Counted from the stretch's first letter, positions 7,068-16,654 are shown. The stretch: DNA of 22,434 nt from JBEVNX01 sp040507895 (GCA_040507895.1 JBEVNX010000017.1:1-22434), one strand, 5' to 3'. A program made the numbers and translations. The notes: generated by a model not told the origin, from the letters alone.

Positions 7068-7118
7068 GTGCGATCGATCGATTCGTCGCACCCATGCCAG
7101 CGCTCGAGTGTGCGACGA
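7068..7118 (+). promoter_or_regulatory. Inverted-repeat cluster upstream of the acyl-CoA synthetase gene
   Basis: Three copies of one half-site alternate in orientation: GTGCGA (7068-7073), TCGTCGCAC (7083-7091) and GTGCGACGA (7110-7118). The second and third form a perfect 9-bp inverted repeat with an 18-base loop. The first and second form a 6-bp one with TCGATCGA in its centre. The layout suits a regulator operator or two competing RNA hairpins. No T-tract follows. Confidence 0.4.
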
Positions 7119-7264
7119 CTTAACGCAAACGGCGTTCCTTGGTGCGCCAGAGCGAAGGAGGTGTGACGCGTGTCGCGGTGATCTCGCGCGAAGCTCTGTT
7201 GCTAGTCCTCGCGACGATGTCTAGTGTGACCGGCGTATCGGCGCAAACCTCTTCACGTCCTCGC

Positions 7265-8866
7265 ATGCTCTACGAAGACCGGGTCGCGCAATTCCGCTGG
7301 CAGGTGCCCGACGAATTCAACTTCGCTTGGGACGTGATCGACGGCTACGCCGAGGACCGCGGTCGGCTCGCGTTGGTGTGGGAGAACGAGGCCGGCGAGG
7401 AAGCACGCTACTCGTTCTGGGACATCGCCGAACAGAGCCGGCGGTTCGCCAACGTACTGCGGGCGCTGGGAGTCGGGCGGGGCGACCCGGTGATGATCAT
7501 GCTGCCGCGCATTCCGGAGTGGCAGATGGCATTCCTCGCCGCGCTGCGCCTCGGAGCTCTGGTCATCCCCTGTACGGCGCAGCTACGCGCCAAAGACATC
7601 GCCTACCGAGCCAATCACAGCGAAGCCAAGGCGATCATCACCACGGCGAACAACCGAGATGTCGTGGAGAGCGTAGCCAGTGATTGTCCGTCGCTGCGGG
7701 TGCGCATCGCGGTCGGCGAGGCCTCGCGGGGCTGGACCGGATTTCACGATTCCCTGCACAGCGCGTCTCGGTCGCTCGATCGTGTGCGCACGCGATCGAC
7801 CGAGCCGGCGATCTGTTTCTACACGTCGGGAACGACGAAGGACCCGAAGGCCGTGTTACACGCGCACTCGTACACGCTGGCACACCGCATCACCGCCGAG
7901 AGCTGGCTTGATCTGCGGCGCACCGATCTCCATTGGACCACGTCCGACACGGGATGGGCCAAGGCGGCCTGGGGAGTCTTGTTCGGACCGTGGAATCTCG
8001 GGGTCCCCGTGTTCATGTACAACGGCCGATTCGAGCCCAAGAAGGAGCTTGGGCTCCTCGAGAAGCACCGGATCACGACGTTCTGTGCCCCGCCGACGGA
8101 GTACCGGTTGCTAGTGAAGGAGCACCTCGCTCGCTACGATCTGACGAAGCTCCGGCACTGTGCGGGCGCCGGTGAACCCCTCAATCCAGAGGTCATCGCG
8201 CAGTGGAAGAGCGCCTACGGCTTGACCATCCACGACGGCTACGGTCAGACGGAGACGATCCTGCTGGTTGGCAACCTGCAGGGACTGCCGGTTCGCCCGG
8301 GTTCGATGGGAAGGCCGTCTCCGGGACACGACGTGCGGGTCGTCGACGAGTCTGGCCGCGAAGCTCCCCCCGGCGAGGTCGGCGAAGTCGCGCTACAAGG
8401 TCGCACGCCGTCGCTGTTCCTCGAATACTGGAAGAATCCCACGGAGAGCTCGGCTTGCTGGCGCGGTGACTACTATCTGACGGGGGATCGGGCGTATCGC
8501 GACGAGCAAGGTTACTTCTGGTTCGTCGGGCGCGCGGACGATGTGATCATCTCGGCCGGCTACCGCATCGGACCCTTTGAGGTCGAGAGCACGCTGCTCA
8601 CCCATCCGGCGGTGCTCGAGTCCGCCGTAGTCGCGAGCCCCGATGCGATACGCGGCAGCGTCGTCAAAGCGTTCATCAAGCTGAAGCCCGGACACGGCGC
8701 CTCGGAGGAGCTGGCGAAGCAAATCCAAGACCATGTGAAGCAGATCACTGCTCCGTACAAGTATCCGCGAGAGGTCGAGTTCGTCGACGAGCTTCCGAAG
8801 ACGGTGAGCGGAAAGATCCGCCGTGTCGAGCTTCGCCAGCGAGAAGAGTCGCGAAAACGAGCGTGA
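7265..8866 (+). CDS. Medium-chain acyl-CoA synthetase (AMP-forming)
   Basis: This is an ANL-superfamily adenylating enzyme that activates a carboxylic acid with ATP and CoA to acyl-CoA via an acyl-adenylate. Motifs are clear: YTSGTTKDPKAVLHAH (P-loop, with Lys in place of the usual second Gly), GYGQTE (A5), YLTGD (A7), FVGRADDVIISAGYRIGPFE (A8) and PKTVSGKIRR with the catalytic Lys (A10). The opening YEDRVAQFRWQVPDEFNFAW is the usual N-terminus of the medium-chain group, so ATG 7265 gives a normal 533 residues. The frame is open to 7139. A strong AAGGAGG at 7155-7161 favours an earlier GTG (7163 or 7178), which would add a signal-peptide-like stretch; this is unresolved. The preferred acid is unknown. 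An acyl-CoA dehydrogenase gene 2.3 kb away fits fatty-acid use. Confidence 0.9.
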   Translation: MLYEDRVAQFRWQVPDEFNFAWDVIDGYAEDRGRLALVWENEAGEEARYSFWDIAEQSRRFANVLRALGVGRGDPVMIMLPRIPEWQMAFLAALRLGALVIPCTAQLRAKDIAYRANHSEAKAIITTANNRDVVESVASDCPSLRVRIAVGEASRGWTGFHDSLHSASRSLDRVRTRSTEPAICFYTSGTTKDPKAVLHAHSYTLAHRITAESWLDLRRTDLHWTTSDTGWAKAAWGVLFGPWNLGVPVFMYNGRFEPKKELGLLEKHRITTFCAPPTEYRLLVKEHLARYDLTKLRHCAGAGEPLNPEVIAQWKSAYGLTIHDGYGQTETILLVGNLQGLPVRPGSMGRPSPGHDVRVVDESGREAPPGEVGEVALQGRTPSLFLEYWKNPTESSACWRGDYYLTGDRAYRDEQGYFWFVGRADDVIISAGYRIGPFEVESTLLTHPAVLESAVVASPDAIRGSVVKAFIKLKPGHGASEELAKQIQDHVKQITAPYKYPREVEFVDELPKTVSGKIRRVELRQREESRKRA

Positions 8867-8883
8867 GGTGCGCCGACGATGGC

Positions 8884-8912
8884 TTGACACGTCCAGGAGT
8901 GAGACGTAGATT
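8884..8912 (+). promoter_or_regulatory. Sigma-70 promoter of rpoD
   Basis: A perfect -35 TTGACA (8884-8889) is followed, after 17 bases, by TAGATT (8907-8912), four of six matches to the -10 consensus. It is placed in the gap after the acyl-CoA synthetase gene and predicts a leader of about 150 bases before the rpoD start. This is the best sigma-70 match seen in the window. Confidence 0.6.
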
Positions 8913-9068
8913 CCTCGCCGGGCCGTTCGCGACGCCCTCGGTCATCTCCTGAGGACTTACTCACTGGTTCAGACGACTTCCCGTTGATCGCGGCTGTAAC
9001 TCGCGTGATGCACTCCGGGGAAGCGCCCTTAAGGTAAAGGGATGGTCGTGCCTTCAAGGAAGGGATTG

Positions 9069-10910
<1,842 letters not shown>

Positions 10911-10969
10911 AGGCGACCGTCGCGGGCTACCGCTCGGGTGCGCTCACCGAACTTTCGCTCAAGTCTGCA

Positions 10970-10975
10970 AAGGAG
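10970..10975 (+). promoter_or_regulatory. Strong Shine-Dalgarno for the 57-residue ORF
   Basis: AAGGAG lies five bases before the ATG at 10981. It is the main evidence that this very short frame is translated. Confidence 0.6.
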
Positions 10976-10980
10976 TTCCA

Positions 10981-11154
10981 ATGCTCAAAGATTTGGAAAG
11001 AGAATTGAAGCGATGGCGCGAGAAGCGCGCCCAGAAGCCGATCGGTCGATCGCGCGAGATGTCCGCCATGCCGACCGCCACCGACCGCCGAACAGTCCGC
11101 GTCAACGGCCAGGAAGTCGTCGTCGTGAAAAAGGGCCGTAAGGCCCTCGCTTGA
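10981..11154 (+). CDS. Small basic hypothetical protein (57 aa) downstream of rpoD
   Basis: The frame reads MLKDLERELKRWREKRAQKP, then a linker containing SREMSAMPTATDRRTVRVNG, and ends QEVVVVKKGRKALA. The first third would be a charged amphipathic helix. The second half, TVRVNGQEVVVVKKGRKAL, looks like two short beta strands. It has a strong ribosome binding site, begins 70 bases after rpoD on the same strand and ends 12 bases before the convergent acyl-CoA dehydrogenase gene. I do not recognise a family. Its position could mean co-transcription with rpoD. Confidence 0.6.
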   Translation: MLKDLERELKRWREKRAQKPIGRSREMSAMPTATDRRTVRVNGQEVVVVKKGRKALA

Positions 11155-11166
11155 TCTGCTCGATCG

Positions 11167-12306
11167 CTAGAGGTTGAGTTGTCGTGCAACCGCTTCACGA
11201 TGAAGCGGTGCCGCCCCGAACGTCGCTTCGTTCGCGAGGGCACGACGGTAGTAGAGATGGATGTCGTGCTCCCAGGTGAAGCCGATCCCGCCGTGAATCT
11301 GGATCGCCTCGGCGGTGACGCTCTTGCCCATCTCGCTCGTGTAGGCCTTCGCCATGGCCACCGCCTTGGCGCAGTCGCGATGGCGCTCCTCGACCGCCCA
11401 AGCCGCGTAGTAAGCGAGTGAGCGCGCGTTTTCGACGGCAACCATCATGTCGACGCACTTGTGCTTGACGGCTTGGAAGCTGCCGATCGGCTTGCCGAAC
11501 TGAGTGCGCTCTCGCGCATACTCGACCGCGAGCTCCAGAGCCCGCTGCGCGACGCCGACGGTCTCCACCGAGATCGCGGTGGTGGCGACTTCCAGGGAGC
11601 GCGCGAGAATCGGCCAGCCTTCGCCGAGCCGCCCGAGCATGCGCTTCGCGGGCACCGAGACGCCGTCGAAGGAGACGTTGGCTTGACGCCGTGTCTTGTC
11701 GACCGTCGGCAGTGGCGCAATCGATAGGCCGGGTGCCCCGCGCTCGACGAGGAAGAGCGTGATGCCCCGTCGCGGATCGCCCTTCACTCTCGCGGTGCGC
11801 GCCGCGACGATGATCCAATCGGCGACGGAAGCTTCGAGCACGAAGCGCTTCTCGCCGCACAAGACGAACTCTCCGCGCCGACGCTTGGCCTCGAGCCGAA
11901 CATCGGCCTCATCGCGTCGCGGGTCTTCCCCGCAGGCGACCGTCAGGATCCGCGAGCCGTCGGCGACGCTCGGCAGGATCTCCTTTTTCTGAGCGGTGGT
12001 GCCTCCGCCTGCGACCGCGACGGCGCCGAACAGCACGCTGGACAGGAACGGTCCAGGGAACAACGCCTTGCCCATCTCCTCGAGGATGACTGTCGCGTCG
12101 AGAAAGCTTCCGCCCATGCCGCCGAGCTTTTGCGGAACGAGCAGTCCGAGCCAGCCCATCTCCGCGAGCTTCTTCCAGAGCTCGTCGGAGTGGCCGACTT
12201 CATCCTCCATCATCTTTCGCACGGACGAGGTCGGACATTGGGCTTCGAGAAATTTCCGCGCGCTTTCCCGCAGCATCTCCTGCTCTTCGCTGAACCCGAA
12301 ATTCAT
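11167..12306 (-). CDS. Acyl-CoA dehydrogenase family protein
   Basis: This FAD flavoprotein of 379 residues catalyses alpha,beta-dehydrogenation of acyl-CoA thioesters, passing electrons to ETF. The N-terminal helical domain starts MNFGFSEEQEMLRESARKFL and continues MGWLGLLVPQKLGGMGGSFL. The middle beta domain is degenerate at the FAD/substrate loop. The C-terminal domain has YARERTQFGKPIGSFQAVKH and IQIHGGIGFTWEHDIHLYYR. The C-terminal FTWEHD...LYYRR pattern is that of the FadE group found in steroid and long- or branched-acyl catabolism. The catalytic Glu is not certain from motifs. ATG 12306 is chosen for GAGG upstream and the canonical opening; the frame is open to 12357. It diverges from proS. 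Confidence 0.9.
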   Translation of the reverse strand: MNFGFSEEQEMLRESARKFLEAQCPTSSVRKMMEDEVGHSDELWKKLAEMGWLGLLVPQKLGGMGGSFLDATVILEEMGKALFPGPFLSSVLFGAVAVAGGGTTAQKKEILPSVADGSRILTVACGEDPRRDEADVRLEAKRRRGEFVLCGEKRFVLEASVADWIIVAARTARVKGDPRRGITLFLVERGAPGLSIAPLPTVDKTRRQANVSFDGVSVPAKRMLGRLGEGWPILARSLEVATTAISVETVGVAQRALELAVEYARERTQFGKPIGSFQAVKHKCVDMMVAVENARSLAYYAAWAVEERHRDCAKAVAMAKAYTSEMGKSVTAEAIQIHGGIGFTWEHDIHLYYRRALANEATFGAAPLHREAVARQLNL

Positions 12307-12361
12307 CGCGCCTCGATACGATCCGGCACTGCGAGCGTCAAGCTCGCGAGCCCGCACGTGC

Positions 12362-12390
12362 TTACCGAGCGCGTGGTTCTAAGCTATAGG
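12362..12390 (+). promoter_or_regulatory. Candidate sigma-70 promoter of proS
   Basis: TTACCG (12362-12367), a 17-base spacer, then TATAGG (12385-12390), about 100 bases before the proS ATG. The -10 matches four of six consensus bases and the -35 three of six. It is a position-supported guess. Confidence 0.35.
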
Positions 12391-12488
12391 GGGCCTCCGT
12401 CGCCCGCTCCGGGCGCCGGTTCGCGGCGGCGAAGCGCCGGCGCGCGGAGTTCCAGATCATCCTGACCCGCGGATCGAGCACCGAAACC

Positions 12489-14198
12489 ATGAAGCTCAGC
12501 CAGTTCCTCGCGCCGACTCTCAAGGAGGACCCCGCCGATGCCGAGGTCGTGAGCCACAAGCTCCTCGTTCGTGCGGGCATGATCCGCCAAGTGGCGCGCG
12601 GCATCTACGACTTGCTGCCCCTCGGTCTACGCGCCGTGCGGCGCGTGGAAGCGATCGTGCGCGACGAGATGAACCGCGCGGGAGCGCAAGAGATCCTGAT
12701 GCCCGCGGTGTGTCCTGCCGAGCTTTGGCAAGAGAGTGGGAGGTGGCAGCGCTACGGACCCGAGCTGTTGCGCTTCAAGGATCGCCACGAGCGGGACTTC
12801 TGCTTCGGACCGACGCACGAGGAGGTGGTGACGGACATCGTCCGGCGCGAGATTCGATCGTATCGACAGCTGCCGCTCAACCTGTATCAAATCCAAGTGA
12901 AGTTCCGCGACGAGGTGCGACCGCGCTTCGGTCTCATGCGCGGGCGCGAGTTCCTCATGAAGGACGGCTACTCGTTCCACGCCTCGGAGGAGGATTGCCG
13001 GCGTGAGTACGACAACATGTTCCAGGCTTACTCCCGGATTTTCGAGCGTTGCGGGCTCGAGTTTCGCCCGGTGGAAGCCGACACCGGCGCCATCGGCGGT
13101 TCGCGGTCGCACGAGTTCCAGGTGCTCGCCGAATCCGGCGAGGATGCCGTCGCCAGCTGTCCGCGCTGTGGTTACGCGGCGAACGTCGAGCTCGCCGCAG
13201 CACGGGCAGAGCCGCCAACGACGTCGTCGGGTCGGGCTCTCGAGAAGGTCTCGACGCCGGGGCAGCGTACGGTCGAGGAGGTGAGCGCGTTCCTCGGCGT
13301 CCCTGCGGAGCGCTTCGTGAAAACGCTCGTCTATGTCACCGACGCCGGCGATCCCGTGGTCGCGCTGGTGCGCGGCGACCGGGCTCTGTCCGAAGCCAAG
13401 CTCAAGAACGCGCTCGGAGCCAGTGCCGTAGCCATGGCGGAGGAGCGCATCGTCGAGCGCGCGACCGGCGCGCCGATCGGCTTCGCTGGCCCGATCGGCT
13501 TGAAGGCTCGCGTCGTCGCGGATTCGTGGCTCCGCGGCATCCGCGATGCAGTCACCGGCGCGAACGAGGCCGACCGACACTACGTCGGCTTCGATCTCGA
13601 GCGCGACGCGCCCGCCGTCGAGCTCACCGACCTCGTCGCAGTGGCGGACGGCGACCGCTGCGCCCGCTGCGGCGAGGGTCGCTTCGAGATCCGACGCGGA
13701 ATCGAGGTCGGGCAAGTCTTCTACCTCGGCCGCAAGTACAGTGAGGCGATGCGCGCGACGTTTCTCGATGCCGGCGGCGCGGAGCAGCCGATCGAGATGG
13801 GAACCTATGGCATCGGCATCACGCGGACGGTGGCTGCGGCGATCGAGCAGAACCACGATGCGAACGGGATCATCTGGCCGATGCCTCTGGCACCGTTCTC
13901 CGCGATCGTCGTGCCGGTGAACCAGGCGGAGGAGACCGTCCGATCGACGGCCGAGCGAATCTATGGCGAGCTTCGCGGCCGGGGGATCGATGCGCTCATC
14001 GACGATCGCGACGAGCGCCCGGGCGTGAAATTCAAGGACGCCGATCTGATCGGCGTTCCGCTTCGCGTCACCGTCGGCCCGAAAGCGCTCGCGCGGGGCA
14101 ACGTCGAGCTGAAGACACGACGCGCGGACAAGGCCGTGGAGATTCCCGCGGAGGAAGCCGCCGCGCGAATCGCCGACGAGATCGGACGCGCGCGGTGA
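12489..14198 (+). CDS. proS: Proline--tRNA ligase, bacterial type with editing insertion
   Basis: This class II aminoacyl-tRNA synthetase of 569 residues charges tRNA-Pro with proline. It begins MKLSQFLAPTLKEDPADAEV, typical of bacterial ProS. Class II motif 2 is FRDEVRPRFGLMRGREFLMK (about residues 139-158) and motif 3 is GTYGIGITRTVAAAIEQNHD (about 439). Between them, about residues 225-385, lies the YbaK-like insertion that hydrolyses mischarged Ala-tRNA-Pro (VEEVSAFLGVPAERFVKTLV). Two CxxC pairs (CPRCGY, CARCGE) flank it. The anticodon-binding domain ends the protein (RGIDALIDDRDERPGVKFKD). Length is normal. Its stop overlaps the GTG of the next gene. Confidence 0.97.
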   Translation: MKLSQFLAPTLKEDPADAEVVSHKLLVRAGMIRQVARGIYDLLPLGLRAVRRVEAIVRDEMNRAGAQEILMPAVCPAELWQESGRWQRYGPELLRFKDRHERDFCFGPTHEEVVTDIVRREIRSYRQLPLNLYQIQVKFRDEVRPRFGLMRGREFLMKDGYSFHASEEDCRREYDNMFQAYSRIFERCGLEFRPVEADTGAIGGSRSHEFQVLAESGEDAVASCPRCGYAANVELAAARAEPPTTSSGRALEKVSTPGQRTVEEVSAFLGVPAERFVKTLVYVTDAGDPVVALVRGDRALSEAKLKNALGASAVAMAEERIVERATGAPIGFAGPIGLKARVVADSWLRGIRDAVTGANEADRHYVGFDLERDAPAVELTDLVAVADGDRCARCGEGRFEIRRGIEVGQVFYLGRKYSEAMRATFLDAGGAEQPIEMGTYGIGITRTVAAAIEQNHDANGIIWPMPLAPFSAIVVPVNQAEETVRSTAERIYGELRGRGIDALIDDRDERPGVKFKDADLIGVPLRVTVGPKALARGNVELKTRRADKAVEIPAEEAAARIADEIGRAR

Positions 14199-14983
14199 GC
14201 TTGAGCTGGCCCTTCACCGGTCTGCGGCAGGGGGGAGCGAAGAGTCGCTTGATCTTCGCGCTCGACGTCGGGTCGCTGCGCGAGGCGGAGCAGCTCGTGC
14301 GCTCGCTGGTGCGCGAAGTGGGGCTCTTCAAGATCGGCAAGCAGCTCTTCCTCCACGCCGGGCCTCCGGTGGTGCGCATGGTTCGCGAGAAGGGCGGCGA
14401 AGTCTTCCTCGATCTCAAGTTCCACGACATTCCGCGAACGGTGGCCAAGGCGGCGGCGGAGGCGACGCGCATGGGCGCGCGCATGTTCGACCTGCATGCG
14501 TCGGGAAGCTTGGCCATGATGCAGCAAACGGTCACCGAGGTGAACCGCATTTGCCGCAACGAGCAGCTGCGCCGGCCGAAAATCCTCGCCGTCACCGTAT
14601 TGACCAGCCTCACGCGCGACGATCTTCGCCGGCTCGGCGTGCAAGCGGGGGTCGAGAGCCAGGTGGTGCGGCTCGCCAAGCTGGCCCGTGAAGCCTCGAT
14701 GGACGGCGTCGTCGCCTCGCCGCTCGAGATCGCGCGCATTCGCAAGGACTGCGGCCGCGGGTTTCTGATCGTCACGCCCGGCGTGCGCTCCGCGAGGACC
14801 GCATGGGACGATCAGAAGCGCGTGCTGACCCCGGAGCAGGCGATCGTGGCGGGCGCAGACTACATCGTCGTCGGCAAGCCGATCCGCGACGCGAGGGACC
14901 CCCAGGCGGCGGCACGCGAGATCGTGATGGAGATGGAGCGGGGCGGGGCGGGGCTCCGCAGCAAAGCTCGCGGTGAAGACTAG
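14195..14983 (+). CDS. pyrF: Orotidine 5'-phosphate decarboxylase
   Basis: This 262-residue TIM-barrel enzyme converts OMP to UMP, the last step of de novo pyrimidine synthesis. The catalytic motif DLKFHDIPRT (Asp-Lys-Asp) is near residue 73, ALDVG in the first strand binds substrate, and TPGVR near the end plus VVGKPI (phosphate-binding) complete the site. The first ~16 residues before RLIFALDV are an unconserved leader. The GTG at 14195 overlaps the proS stop (GTGA), indicating translational coupling. A tail beyond the barrel (GGAGLRSKARGED) is probably disordered. Confidence 0.95.
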   Translation: MSLSWPFTGLRQGGAKSRLIFALDVGSLREAEQLVRSLVREVGLFKIGKQLFLHAGPPVVRMVREKGGEVFLDLKFHDIPRTVAKAAAEATRMGARMFDLHASGSLAMMQQTVTEVNRICRNEQLRRPKILAVTVLTSLTRDDLRRLGVQAGVESQVVRLAKLAREASMDGVVASPLEIARIRKDCGRGFLIVTPGVRSARTAWDDQKRVLTPEQAIVAGADYIVVGKPIRDARDPQAAAREIVMEMERGGAGLRSKARGED

Positions 14984-15059
14984 CGACGAAGCCGAGGGTG
15001 TCGCGACGCCCTGCGGCGCTTCACGGTGACCGATCGTTCTCGAGGTCGTCGCGCCGAGC

Positions 15060-15734
15060 TCACGGAGTCGGGGAGGGCGTCGCCTCCGGTGTTCCCTCGG
15101 CGGAGGGAGTCTCGGTCGCGCTGGGCGCCGGCGTGCTCGGTGCCGCGCAGTCGTCGGGGTTGCCCGCTCCGAGGATCTTCACGGTCTCGGCATCGAGCGC
15201 GGAGGAGCTGCCGAGCCCTTCGCGATCGCCGAACGCTTCGATGAGCTGACCGTCTGCGAGATCCTCGAAACTCGTGGGCGTCCCGTTCGAGTCTTCGACC
15301 ACGGCGTCCTTCAGCTTGACCACCCGGGTTCGTCGTGTGTCTCCGGAGAAGACGCAAACGGTGAGGTTCCCCTGGTGCGAGCCGGGCACGTTGCCGATCA
15401 CCCCGCGGAACGTTTCCGAGACCTTCGCCGGTCGCGCCCCCGTGCAGTCGAAGGTCACGTCTTCCATCGTCAGCAGCGAATTGTTGGTGACGTCCGGAAA
15501 GATGACCTCTCCCTGACATCGATCGCGGCTGAAGACTACGGTGACGTTGCCGGTCGGTGAGCCGCCGAGGGTGAAAGCGCCGGCATCGTTCGTGAGGTCG
15601 GTGGCGCTGGAACCGCCGACCCCGCTCGCACGGACCTGCACTCCACTCACGCTCGACGCCGCGAAGGCCGGCCGGGCGAGTCCGATGAGGTATCCACCCA
15701 ACCGGGCGAGCCGGGTCCGTCGCTCCGCCGACAC
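15060..15734 (-). CDS. Body of a frameshifted lipoprotein with carboxypeptidase-regulatory-like beta domain
   Basis: The longest intact frame gives 224 residues from GTG 15734. It shows SVSGVQVRASGVGGSSATDL followed by NDAGAFTLGGSPTGNVTVVF, a pattern of the carboxypeptidase regulatory-like (surface beta-sandwich) fold. A second beta-rich region follows with three cysteines (FDC, CVF, DDC), then a Pro/Thr/Ser tail. Upstream of the GTG the same frame continues as GGGGSGSSSTIQGNVSS, matching a post-lipobox linker. The lipobox itself is in another frame (see 15735-15888). The start at 15734 therefore probably is not the ancestral one, although RTRLARLGGYLIGLARPAFA is weakly signal-peptide-like. 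Function is unknown; cell-surface location is inferred. Confidence 0.6.
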   Translation of the reverse strand: MSAERRTRLARLGGYLIGLARPAFAASSVSGVQVRASGVGGSSATDLTNDAGAFTLGGSPTGNVTVVFSRDRCQGEVIFPDVTNNSLLTMEDVTFDCTGARPAKVSETFRGVIGNVPGSHQGNLTVCVFSGDTRRTRVVKLKDAVVEDSNGTPTSFEDLADGQLIEAFGDREGLGSSSALDAETVKILGAGNPDDCAAPSTPAPSATETPSAEGTPEATPSPTP

Positions 15735-15888
15735 GGCCGACGTGGACGCGCTCGAGACGTTTCCTTGAATCGTGCTCGACGACCCGCTGCCGCCGCCGCC
15801 CCCCCGCCACCCCCGCCTCCGCCCCCGCAGGCGAAGGCGATCGCGATGAGCGCGCCGGCCGCCACGGCGACCCCGATTCGAGCTTCGC
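15735..15888 (-). pseudogene. Displaced 5' part of the lipoprotein gene (lipobox in another frame)
   Basis: In the frame one step off from the gene body the minus strand encodes ARIGVAVAAGALIAIAFACG followed by a glycine run, a textbook lipoprotein signal ending in a lipobox (AFAC, Cys codon at 15829-15827). The frame is lost at a run of seven G (15799-15805 as C on the plus strand). Eight G would join it to GGSGSSSTIQG of the body. No suitable start codon exists upstream, where transposase-like sequence begins. Confidence 0.6.
15799..15805 (-). repeat. Homopolymer of seven G (minus strand) at the frameshift
   Basis: Seven consecutive G on the coding strand lie in a Gly-codon tract right after the lipobox. 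Adding one G, or removing two, restores a continuous frame between lipoprotein signal and body. Confidence 0.75.
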
Positions 15889-15891
15889 GAG

Positions 15892-16020
15892 ATCCTTCAG
15901 GATCTCGGCGTAGGCTAAGCGCGGGTATCGTCGATTGGCCACGTGTACGAACTCCCACCCGACTCCGTGCATGCGACCGCGGTACTCGCCGCCAATGAGG
16001 TGGCGGAAACGAAATTCGCA
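15892..16020 (-). mobile_element. Decayed IS481-family transposase fragment
   Basis: The minus strand encodes FRHLIGGEYRGRMHGVGWEF, then VHVA, then RLAYAEILKDLA. IS481-type DDE transposases have GVGWEFVHVAIDDxSRLAYAEVL at the second catalytic region, so the fit is good. The expected IDD is scrambled to NRRYP by compensating small indels, so the fragment is inactive. Neither end nor terminal inverted repeats are recognisable. It abuts the lipoprotein fragment and precedes the divergent gene at 16112. Confidence 0.5.
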
Positions 16021-16111
16021 AAGACATCAAGAGTGGCAATAGCACGCAGAAAGTAGTACGCGGTCGCGAACCCTGCAACCACGCAGATAGGGTAGCCGAA
16101 AAGGAGAAAGA

Positions 16112-16654
16112 ATGATGAAGCGAGTCTCGGCGATTCTCGGAGCATCCGGATTGGTATTGGCTCTTTCCTTGCCCAGCTGGGCGCAGGTCAAAGAGCTCCA
16201 ACAGACCATCAAGGTTGCCGGTACCGTGGAGGCGATCGATCAAGCGAATCGCGCCGTGACCGTCAAGACGGCCGATGGCAAGTTCGTGTCGATTCTCGTG
16301 CCCGAGAGCGCGAAGCGCTTTTCCGAACTCAAGGTCGGGGACAAGGTGTCGGTGACGTATAACAACGACGTCATGGTGCGACTGAAGCCCCCGGGCGAGG
16401 CGGCCGTTGATACCGCTAAAGGGACCTCCACGATGGGGCAGGAAGCTCGGCCTGGGGGCACGTCATCTGTGGAGAGGACGATGACCGCGAGCATCTCCGC
16501 CATCGACAAGAGCACGTCGTCGATCACCTACGTCGGTCCGAAGGGATGGAAATACAGCCGGCACGTCGTGGATCCAAAGGTGCTCGATCAGGTGAAGGTT
16601 GGCGACCAAGTTGACATCACCTGGAACACGGACATCACGATCACGGTGGAGTAA
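16112..16654 (+). CDS. Periplasmic protein with two related beta-barrel repeats
   Basis: This 180-residue exported protein has AAGGAG five bases before the first of two ATG codons. The signal peptide is MMKRVSAILGASGLVLALSL followed by PSWA-Q. Repeat 1 (about residues 35-93) runs IKVAGTVEAIDQANRAVTVK ... LKVGDKVSVTYNNDVMVRL. Repeat 2 (about 122-180) runs MTASISAIDKSTSSITYVGP ... VKVGDQVDITWNTDITITVE. The GTVxAID...VTV...LKVGDxV pattern is that of DUF5666-like small beta-barrel domains. A short Ser/Thr/Gly linker joins the repeats. Function is unknown. Confidence 0.8.
   Translation: MMKRVSAILGASGLVLALSLPSWAQVKELQQTIKVAGTVEAIDQANRAVTVKTADGKFVSILVPESAKRFSELKVGDKVSVTYNNDVMVRLKPPGEAAVDTAKGTSTMGQEARPGGTSSVERTMTASISAIDKSTSSITYVGPKGWKYSRHVVDPKVLDQVKVGDQVDITWNTDITITVE

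Noticed and set aside
7805..7860. Lys instead of Gly in the acyl-CoA synthetase P-loop (SGTTKDPK) as a sign of inactivity
   Set aside because: All other motifs including the catalytic Lys are intact, and I recall this variant in active-looking members of the medium-chain group.
12627..13856. A 409-codon minus-strand frame
   Set aside because: It lies antisense to proS, which has clear class II motifs; this is a GC-rich shadow.
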